A stretch of DNA of 64,000 nt from an uncultured Rikenellaceae bacterium (GTDB taxonomy: Bacteria > Bacteroidota > Bacteroidia > Bacteroidales > Rikenellaceae): contig CALUZO010000018.1 in NCBI GenBank assembly GCA_944325305.1, positions 1 to 64,000 on the forward strand, in the 5' to 3' direction. Made by a program: the position numbers and the translations under genes. Position 1 is the first letter of the stretch. Each line of letters opens with the position of its first letter. This document shows positions 48,815 to 56,393 of the stretch, one piece after another. The notes under the pieces were generated by a model. It was given only the letters and a program-made list of their open reading frames with translations, did no database searches and was not told the origin of the DNA.

Positions 48815-50704
48815 TTGATCCAAGTGGAAAACATCAGCACTGAAATACTGCGCTATTACGACCATTTCGTAGTACCGTTTACCGTGGGCGTAATCGTCCT
48901 GTTCACGGTCGTGATATATAAATACGTGCGTTGGTTCGTAAAACTTCCGCGTACGGACAAGAGCCTCGTCTGGCATGGACTATTCACCCGTTCGACATTC
49001 GACGCATGTGTCGAGGTCGTGTCCGAATCGCTGCTGCACCGTAAGATATTCAGGGTAAATCCTATACTCGGCTACATGCACATGAGTCTGGCTTTCGGGT
49101 GGTTCCTGCTGATAGCAGTGGGTTGGCTCGAGGCATCGATGCAACTGAGCGGAATAGTTCCACTTCACGCTCACGTTTTTTACAAGTTTTTTGCAGAACC
49201 GGGAGCCAATCATGGAGTATCAGGAGAGATATTGACAAATGTCATGGACCTGCTGCTGCTGTTCGTACTCTCGGGCGTAGCGCTTGCATGGTTCAAACGT
49301 ATGCGCTCGCGCGCGATGGGGATGAAGCGTGCCACGAAACACACCACGGGCGACCGAATAGCACTGTTCGCACTGTGGTTCATCTTCCCGGCACGTCTGC
49401 TCGCCGAAAGCGCCTCGAGCGGACTGAAAGGAATAGACTCGTTCCTTACAGGCAACATAGGACACTGGATGGTCTCGACATTCGGAGTCCAGAATATCGA
49501 ACTGTTTTCGAGTGTGATGTGGTGGGCATACTCGATACTTCTGGCCGTATTCTTCGTTTCGATGCCTTTCTCGCGCTACATGCATATCTTCACCGAGATT
49601 CCGCTCATATTCCTGCGCAAATATCGGCTCCGCAGCACCGAAAAGCAAAAAAGTTACGACCATTTCCAGGTACAGGCCTGCTCCCGCTGCGGGATATGCA
49701 TAGACCCATGTCAGCTACAAGCCGACGCGGGAATCATGAACGTGCAGTCGGTCTATTTTCTGCGCGACAGACGTTATCACAAACTTACAGGCGCCGTGGC
49801 CGAGAATTGCTTCATGTGCGGCCGGTGCGAGGCCAAATGTCCGGTGGGAATAGAACTCAACACCCTGCGTCTGAACAGCCGTGCAAAACTCTTCGACCTC
49901 CCCGCCGAAGGACGATACTCCTTTGTCAAGGGGACAGACACGTCGTCGGGTTCGGGGAAGGTCGGATTCTTCGCGGGTTGCATGACTCTGCTCAACCCAA
50001 AGACCCTGCGTTCGATGGAGGCCATATTCGACGCCGCCGGCGAAGAGGTATGGTGGGCCGACAGAAACGGCGGCGTCTGCTGCGGACGCCCGCTGAAACT
50101 CGCGGGAGAGATAGGAGCCGCTGCAAAAATGATGGAATACAACAAGTCGCTGTTCGAAAAGCACGGCATAACCACACTCGTCACATCGTGCCCCATATGC
50201 CTGAGAGTGTTCAGAGAAGAGTACAACCTGCAAGGCATCGAAGTAATTCACCATACTCAATACATTCAACGTCTTATCGCCCAAGGCCGTCTGTCGGTAG
50301 AATACAGCGGCGAGGTATTCACATATCACGACCCCTGCGAACTCGGTCGCGGCAGCGGCATTTACGACGAACCGAGGGCAGTCATAACCAGCATCGGCAA
50401 ACTTTCCGAGGTATCCCAATCGCGTGAAAATGCATTCTGCTGCGGCAGCGGCCTCGCCAACATCACCATAAGCGACAAGGGACAGAACAAGATCAGCGCA
50501 GCACTGGCTGAAAAATTCGCAGAAACAGGCGCCAAAACAATCGTGACAGCATGTCCGCTATGCAAAAAGGCCATAGCACGCAACACCTCGCTCAAAGTGG
50601 CGGACATATCCGAGATAGTAGCGGGAAGGTTGACCGTAACCACGAACAGCCATCTCGCGAAGAGTCGGATCGAGGAGTCGCCACTTTTACACGTGATGCA
50701 ATAG
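48815..50704 (+). CDS. cytochrome b-like membrane domain fused to HdrD-type Fe-S protein
   Basis: A 629-residue fusion. Residues about 15-270 form about five membrane helices with candidate heme histidines (such as His89 and His258), like NarI/DsrM/HdrE. Residues 289-342 hold two [4Fe-4S] motifs (Cys289, 292, 295, 299 and Cys332, 335, 338, 342). Residues 385-600 hold two intact CCG motifs (Cys389, 422, 423, 459, 462 and Cys508, 542, 543, 580, 583). It resembles HdrE+HdrD or DsrM+DsrK in one chain and probably exchanges electrons with quinones. There is no ATG near the start: translation begins at TTG 48815 or GTG 48824. It follows the HdrC2 gene by three bases. Confidence 0.85.
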   Translation: MIQVENISTEILRYYDHFVVPFTVGVIVLFTVVIYKYVRWFVKLPRTDKSLVWHGLFTRSTFDACVEVVSESLLHRKIFRVNPILGYMHMSLAFGWFLLIAVGWLEASMQLSGIVPLHAHVFYKFFAEPGANHGVSGEILTNVMDLLLLFVLSGVALAWFKRMRSRAMGMKRATKHTTGDRIALFALWFIFPARLLAESASSGLKGIDSFLTGNIGHWMVSTFGVQNIELFSSVMWWAYSILLAVFFVSMPFSRYMHIFTEIPLIFLRKYRLRSTEKQKSYDHFQVQACSRCGICIDPCQLQADAGIMNVQSVYFLRDRRYHKLTGAVAENCFMCGRCEAKCPVGIELNTLRLNSRAKLFDLPAEGRYSFVKGTDTSSGSGKVGFFAGCMTLLNPKTLRSMEAIFDAAGEEVWWADRNGGVCCGRPLKLAGEIGAAAKMMEYNKSLFEKHGITTLVTSCPICLRVFREEYNLQGIEVIHHTQYIQRLIAQGRLSVEYSGEVFTYHDPCELGRGSGIYDEPRAVITSIGKLSEVSQSRENAFCCGSGLANITISDKGQNKISAALAEKFAETGAKTIVTACPLCKKAIARNTSLKVADISEIVAGRLTVTTNSHLAKSRIEESPLLHVMQ

Positions 50705-50882
50705 ATAGCAGCAGAGGATGTCCCAGGACAAAATCAGACAAAACATTTCAGAATTATACAGTGCCGCCATGCCTTTACAATGTCTGTGAAAGATCCGAGA
50801 AACAAGAGCCTGAAGTCCGAAACCGATCGGCCGGCTACCGGCCACTATCTCAAGACATATATTATGTAAATTCGGAAATGTT
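50705..50882 (+). other. region between the Hdr operon and tRNA-fMet
   Basis: No gene seen. A perfect six-base stem GGCCGG/CCGGCC lies at 50829-50843 and might end the Hdr transcript, but no T-run follows. Confidence 0.3.
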
Positions 50883-50913
50883 TTTGGATTGTCCGAAAAA
50901 TATATTATCTTTG
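50883..50913 (+). promoter_or_regulatory. promoter of tRNA-fMet
   Basis: TTTG (50883-50886), a 19-base spacer and TATCTTTG (50906-50913) match the Bacteroidota consensus exactly. The tRNA starts 12 bases after the -7 element. Confidence 0.85.
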
Positions 50914-50924
50914 TGCCACTATAT

Positions 50925-50997
<73 letters not shown>

Positions 50998-50999
50998 CT

Positions 51000-51036
51000 A
51001 AAGAGAGACAAATCGAAAGATTAGTCTCTCTTTTTT
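51000..51036 (+). terminator. terminator after tRNA-fMet
   Basis: Ten-base arms (51000-51009 and 51024-51033, AAAGAGAGAC and its complement) with a T-run at the end. Confidence 0.85.
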
Positions 51037-51190
51037 CATCAAAACGGCTCTAATAATCTTGTGTCGGCCACAATCCGGTCGAAACAATCTCGAACAAGAA
51101 TCCAGGTCGTCGAATCAAAAAACATAACAACGACAACGTTTCTTCATTGCAAATATGTAACTTTAGGGTCAGACCTAACAACCATGTCAA

Positions 51191-52834
51191 ATGAAGAAAC
51201 AATTTGTTTTGGCATTATGCGCTCTCCTAATCAATGCCGCACCTATTATGGCGCAGGCCAAGGAGTATCCCGATCTGACACCCACAGAGTTGTCGTTCCA
51301 ACGACTTGCGGTAAGGCGCTTCATATTCTCAAACAACATACCCCTCAACGAGTTCGTACCGTCACAGATAGTGGCATTCGAATCCATGCATCCGGCATTT
51401 GCCCTGTCGGATGACGACACTCCGAAACCGGACCAGAACTTCAAACCAATAATTGAAAACGGCAAATTGGTCCTCAGTGCCGAATCAGGCAGCAAAGAGG
51501 CCAGCATTTATATGGGCGGGGTAAATCCTTACGCAACATACGAGGTAGATATAGAATCGTACTCCCCGGGGGAAGCACAGCCAGAGATCGGTCTCGAGAT
51601 CGCACGCATGGGTCTGCGTGACAGAATACAGGTAATAGCGCGGTTGTCGGATCAGGACGGCGGCATCTTCCTGCGGCTGTACAAGAACGGAGACATGACA
51701 AGAGAAGTCAAATACAGCGACAAGGTGCCGGACGGACCTTTTACGCTCAGAGTACAGTTGCAAGGGCGAACACTCAACATATTCACCACAACCGACGGAG
51801 AAACTACCTACATCGGACACGTCTCTCCCAAAGAACATTTCGCCGCGATACTCGATCCGAGGAACATCGATACGGCATCGGACTGCACGTTCAATCTCGT
51901 TTCCAACCTTGCCGGCAGGGTCGTTGTCGGAGGTGCACGCTCCTTTCTGTCTTCCGGCATAGGTCAGGCCGACATACGGCTGATCTCGCACGAGGACCTC
52001 AGTCCGTATATGGAGGATGGACGACTCTGGTTCACGTTCAGTTGCCGCGGCATCGAAATCGAACAGTCGACACAGGGCGTACTCAGCCTCGATCCTTCGG
52101 TCTTCGATATCCGGTTCGAGGGCATGATCGTTTTCGACCATGGTGACGGACTGTTGCGCAACGATTACGCCTCTCACCTGTTCTACGACCGGAACGCCAA
52201 GGAATGGAGAGCCTACGTATGCGATTTCGGAGGAACCGCAAACCGGGAAGGTCGCAGCGGAACCGGCCTCATAACGGCAACCTCGCACAAAGATCCACGC
52301 AAAGGATTCTCGATAATGACCGCACGGCGTGTCGAACCCGAAAACATAGACGGACACAATGAAGATCCGTGCATATTCTTCGACGAAGAGGCAGGGAAAT
52401 GGCGACTGCTCACCTCGGCGTTCGTCAACGGCCATATCACCTCCCGCACGTTCGAATCGGACCGATGGGACGGCAAATTCAATATCGTGGCGCCACCCAT
52501 CGAAACCAACTCCACCGGCACCTCGATACAACGGATAGGAGCAAAATATTATGCCCTCATGGGCGGGCACGGCAACCTGCGCGTACACAGCTACCCCGAT
52601 CTGAAAGAATTGGGCGAACTGAAACTGAAACTCCAGCCCCACTGGCCCAAGCCCGCCGGACGTGTATGGGCCAGTGTCGTGCCGCTTCCCGCAGGCTATC
52701 CGTATCGGTATGTGCTGCTGACAATGGACCGGCCTAACTTTCCCGGCATAAAGGTCAACAACTGGAGTTACGGTGCGCTCTACTTTTACGGCGCCAATCC
52801 GGAAAATATCTCATCCCCACGTTACGAATTTTAA
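51191..52834 (+). CDS. secreted beta-propeller, glycosidase-related protein of unknown specificity
   Basis: A 547-residue exported protein with a signal peptide (about residues 1-22, ending MAQA). The first half (about 60-250) is beta-rich, with stretches like PYATYEVDIESYSPGE that suggest a laminin-G/concanavalin-like sugar-binding fold. The second half (about 290-547) has repeated strands such as HLFYDRNAKEWRAYVCDF and HNEDPCIFFDEEAGKWRLL, typical of five-bladed propeller glycosidases (GH43/GH117-like). The exact family and active-site acid/base could not be assigned, so catalysis is not proven. It stands alone with its own terminator. Confidence 0.6.
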   Translation: MKKQFVLALCALLINAAPIMAQAKEYPDLTPTELSFQRLAVRRFIFSNNIPLNEFVPSQIVAFESMHPAFALSDDDTPKPDQNFKPIIENGKLVLSAESGSKEASIYMGGVNPYATYEVDIESYSPGEAQPEIGLEIARMGLRDRIQVIARLSDQDGGIFLRLYKNGDMTREVKYSDKVPDGPFTLRVQLQGRTLNIFTTTDGETTYIGHVSPKEHFAAILDPRNIDTASDCTFNLVSNLAGRVVVGGARSFLSSGIGQADIRLISHEDLSPYMEDGRLWFTFSCRGIEIEQSTQGVLSLDPSVFDIRFEGMIVFDHGDGLLRNDYASHLFYDRNAKEWRAYVCDFGGTANREGRSGTGLITATSHKDPRKGFSIMTARRVEPENIDGHNEDPCIFFDEEAGKWRLLTSAFVNGHITSRTFESDRWDGKFNIVAPPIETNSTGTSIQRIGAKYYALMGGHGNLRVHSYPDLKELGELKLKLQPHWPKPAGRVWASVVPLPAGYPYRYVLLTMDRPNFPGIKVNNWSYGALYFYGANPENISSPRYEF

Positions 52835-53357
52835 CCCGTAACACCGGCGGCAAGATTCACATGCACATTTGATTGACAATAAACGGCTCCGACTTGAATC
52901 GGAGAACACAGTTATTTAGCCGTCCGGCGCAGTTCGCCCGGCAAGCACACGTTTCGACCTGCGAAAAACACAATCCTATAAAAGCAACAGACCGTTTTTC
53001 TGTCTGTTGCTTTTTATCGTCACATAACGGATCAAGATATTGCCACAGCAAGAATTTCACAGGCCACGGTGTTTTGCGTTTTATGCCCCCCATCTTTAGA
53101 AATACTCTCGATCAGGCCCCTTCAGTAATGCCGAACAGCCAGTTTATACTCTATTCAGACACGGAATAGAAATTATTCAGTCGCATTTATATTAAAAATA
53201 ATCCGTAATTATTCGTAAATATGGGAAAAAATGTTTTCTTTATGCCGATGCTTCATTGTAACAAGACAGTTAAATATGAGCGTATTATACAACTTTTGTT
53301 GCGTTCTTTAATAAACTTGCCACTACTGAACTACGTACGAATGTAATAACTCTACTC
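52835..53357 (+). other. intergenic region before the fimbrial locus
   Basis: No gene seen. It contains a small stem CTCCGA/TCGGAG (52887-52904), the terminator at 52981-53015 and a long AT-rich part (53160-53340) likely to hold the fimbrial promoter. No clear TAnnTTTG was found. Confidence 0.4.
52981..53015 (+). terminator. terminator after the propeller protein gene
   Basis: Twelve-base arms (52981-52992 and 53002-53013, AAAGCAACAGAC and complement) followed by T residues. Confidence 0.8.
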
Positions 53358-54495
53358 ATGAAGCTAATGCACAGGATCTTTTTATGGCTTTCTCATTTGT
53401 GAGGCGGCACAGGCCCAAAACACATCGCTGAATCTCCATCAAGCGATCCTGGGAGATACAATTCTTTTCAGATTCGCTCCCGGCAGGCGTATGTTCTGGG
53501 CAGATTACAAAGGCAACAGAGAGTCTATTCAGGCGATGACACAATCGATCCGCCAAAACAAATCCTTTATCGAATCGGGCGATGTAAAAGTGCGGGTGCT
53601 TGGTTTCTGCTCCTCTCATGAATCCGCCAAGGAGAACCTGGCGACAGCAAAAAACAGAAGCAATCAGGTGAAGTCTTATTTTATCGTTCACGAGGGCCTG
53701 AAAGAAGAACATTTTCGGACAACCAACTCCACTCGTCGCTGGCGAGACTTGAAAGATGTAATCGCCGTCGCCTACCTGTTTGAGACCGAAAATCGCAACT
53801 CCTCGACCTCTCCGGGAGGTCCGCAAGATACGACATCACGCATCAGTCCTGAAATATCGAATGAGAAGGCCTCTCCGCCCACTCCGTCAACAACAGCAAA
53901 GCCCGATCTTCCCGCGGCTGAAAAAGATAACCGCCTCCCCGCTCAAGAGAATTCCCAGGCACAAGCCACAGAAAGAGACGAGTCTGCAGAGGATTCGCGT
54001 CCGTATAGACTGGCAATCAAAACCAATATGGCCTATTTGGCAGCTACGGTAGCCAATGTCGGAATCGAGTATAGCTTCGGACAACACTATTCCGTCGACC
54101 TACCCGTGATCTACAGCCCATATACGGTAGCCCGGAATTATAGATTGCGTTTTTTGGCGGTTCAACCGGAGGTGCGCTACTGGCTGCACAATCCGATGCA
54201 GGGCCATTTCTTTGGAGCGCATCTCAGTCTGGGAACTTTCAATATCTCCGTCGATTCCAAGACCCGGTACCAATCTCCCGACGGTTTTTACGGCATAGGA
54301 CTCAGTTATGGATATGTACTCCCGCTTACCTGCCGCTGGGCAGCCGAATTTACAATCGGAGCAGGGTATGCCCACACAAAATACGACAGCTACTACAATA
54401 TTCCGAATGGAGCCCGCTATGAGAAGGGAATCCACCATAATTATTGGGGCCTTACCAAAGTCGGAATCGGATTGGCATACAGGTTCGGCAAATAA
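53358..54495 (+). CDS. DUF3575 domain outer-membrane protein of a fimbrial locus; frame broken in signal peptide
   Basis: From ATG 53491 an open frame of 334 residues begins MFWADYKGNRES. It has an OmpA-like N-terminal part (VRVLGFCSSHESAKENLATA, then NRSNQVKSYF), a Pro/Glu/Ser linker (about 105-155) and a C-terminal beta-barrel (NMAYLAATVANVGIEYSFGQ to GLAYRFGK), the DUF3575 layout near Mfa-type fimbriae. Reading upstream in the same frame gives QNTSLNLHQAILGDTILFRF, clearly coding, but this is cut off from the start MKLMHRIF (ATG 53358) by one extra base. Removing one T from the five-T run at 53379-53383 joins them into a normal signal peptide ending EAAQAQ, for 378 residues. As read, only internal starts could be used and export would fail. 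Confidence 0.75.
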
Positions 54496-54509
54496 GTTCA
54501 AACGGCGTT

Positions 54510-55553
54510 ATGAGAACAACAATAGGATACATTGCTGGACTCGCACTTTTGGCGGCGAGTTGCAACCACTCCATACTGGAGTATCCCGAAAACGGAGGTA
54601 TCGATCCGACAATGGTCCACGTGAACCTGACATTCGCGGTCGATCCGACCCTCGAACCCTACTCCAAAGCAAGTATGGATGCCAGGACAGAAGATATTCA
54701 AACGCACGACGTCCGCTGGATCGTCGAAATATTTCGTGATGCCATTGACGGGAAACCCGTCGAACAGCGAATCATGAATTGCGATCCGGCTTCAGACGGG
54801 TACCATACGATTGATATGGAATTCGACCTAAATGCCGCAAAATATAAGGTCGTGGCCTGGATGGACTATGTCGATGACGGATCTACGGATGATAAATATT
54901 ATAGGATTCAATCGCTATCCTCGATCAACATTCTCGAAACGGAGAATTATATCGGAGATGAAGAGCACAAGGACACCTATGTCGGTAATGAAGAGCTCGA
55001 TCTGACATCTTATCGCGATCAATGGGGCCAAGATGTAAAACACACCATTATTCTGGAGCGGCCCATGGCCAAGATCGAGTTTATCACGACCGACGTGAAT
55101 AAGCTGCCAGACGAATCGGCAGGACCAACAGGCCAAAGCGTAACCCTGGAACCCGATCGGATGGGGAACACCCGAACCGATCTGTCTTCTTGGCAGGTCG
55201 AGGTCGAATATGCAGGATATCTCCCATCGGGCTTCAATGCCTATACGAACAAGCCCAACGATGCGCAGGAAGGTGTATCGTTCACCAGTACGATGACCGC
55301 CATATCTGACCAGGTGGCCCGTTTCGGGAGCGACTATATTTTCGTAAACGGCAATGAATCGGCTGTTTACGTCAATCTGACCATTTTCGACGATCAGGGC
55401 AACATAGTGAATGAGGTGCAAGGTGTCGAGGTACCCATCGTCCGCGGCAAATTGACAAGTATCCGAGATGAATTCCTGACACAGGACTTTACCCCAGGCA
55501 TTGGAATAGATCCCGGTTTTGACGGGAACATTAATGTTGTAATTCCGGATTAA
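54510..55553 (+). CDS. FimB/Mfa2-like fimbrial lipoprotein
   Basis: A 347-residue lipoprotein with the signal MRTTIGYIAGLALLAASC; lipobox LAASC. The body matches the Bacteroidales fimbrillin-like/Mfa2 type: VHVNLTFAVDP, WIVEIFRD, YKVVAWMDYVDDG, LERPMAKIEFITTDVNK, the last being the conserved core strand. Mfa2-type proteins anchor the fimbria and limit its length. ATG 54510 is chosen over earlier in-frame codons because it starts the signal peptide. It is the only gene of this locus with an intact frame. It follows DUF3575 by 14 bases. Confidence 0.8.
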   Translation: MRTTIGYIAGLALLAASCNHSILEYPENGGIDPTMVHVNLTFAVDPTLEPYSKASMDARTEDIQTHDVRWIVEIFRDAIDGKPVEQRIMNCDPASDGYHTIDMEFDLNAAKYKVVAWMDYVDDGSTDDKYYRIQSLSSINILETENYIGDEEHKDTYVGNEELDLTSYRDQWGQDVKHTIILERPMAKIEFITTDVNKLPDESAGPTGQSVTLEPDRMGNTRTDLSSWQVEVEYAGYLPSGFNAYTNKPNDAQEGVSFTSTMTAISDQVARFGSDYIFVNGNESAVYVNLTIFDDQGNIVNEVQGVEVPIVRGKLTSIRDEFLTQDFTPGIGIDPGFDGNINVVIPD

Positions 55554-55556
55554 AAC

Positions 55557-56376
55557 ATGCTGAAGATGAAACTTACACGATACATTTTATTGGGCTGGGC
55601 AATACTCGTTTCAGGTTCATTTACCGGATGCCAAACCGATCCCGAAACCCTGCCTGAACCTCAACCGGTGAAAGGAGTGATAGCCGTGCGGTCTAATGTG
55701 GCTATGGAAAACGAACCCTCTCAACCCTCCTTGTTCGCCCTCCACACGAGAAACAACGATCACGAACCGCTGGTCTATACCCTGGAGGTCTGGACCCGGG
55801 AAACACCCCCCCCGTTGCATGCTGCACAAGACCGCGAACGGCAGTATGTCAGGAGGCGCTGAATTCGAAATCGCTTTGATTCCCGGGAGTTATGATTTTC
55901 TGTTCTGGGCCGATTACGGAAACGGGCATTATATCACGACCAATCTGCGAGAGGTAGCCGTAACAACCGACTCCTATCGCCCCGGTGCGCAGAACGATGC
56001 TTTTGCATGTGCCCTCAAACAGATGGAATGGAATGGGAATACCGTATTCAACGCCACCTTGAAACGCCCCGTAGCTCGGATGAATATCCACAACACCTCA
56101 ACCTTCGATCAATCGAATACGGTTTCGATGATCTATGAGAAACTGTATACGGTTTATGACGTATTGACCGGTGAAGTGTCGGCTCCACGGCAAACCCAGA
56201 GAGTCTCTTTCCCGGAAACGGAGGTAGGCTCTACGCTGATCGGCGAGGATTTCATCTTCATACCTGCCGAAGGAGGATCCATATCGTTCTCGGTTTCTGT
56301 CGGGGACATTACAAAAACAGCCGAAGACGTGCCTTTAAAATCCAATCACAACACCAATATCTACTGCTCATTCTAA
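55557..56376 (+). pseudogene. fimbrillin-like lipoprotein interrupted at a C8 tract (possibly phase-variable)
   Basis: Starts three bases after the preceding stop with a lipoprotein signal (MLKMKLTRYILLGWAI, lipobox FTGC). The first frame runs to residue 83 (LVYTLEVWTRETPP), meets CCCCCCCC at 55806-55813 and ends at a stop at 55862. The next frame continues the same protein (HKTANGSMSGGAEFEIAL, then YDFLFWADYGNGHY and LKRPVARMNIHNTST) to 56376. With seven Cs the frame is whole and encodes 272 residues with the FLFWADYG and KRPVARM signatures of the fimbrillin-like family. Homopolymer slippage would switch it on and off. Confidence 0.75.
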
Positions 56377-56393
56377 CACCTAAACATAGCACT

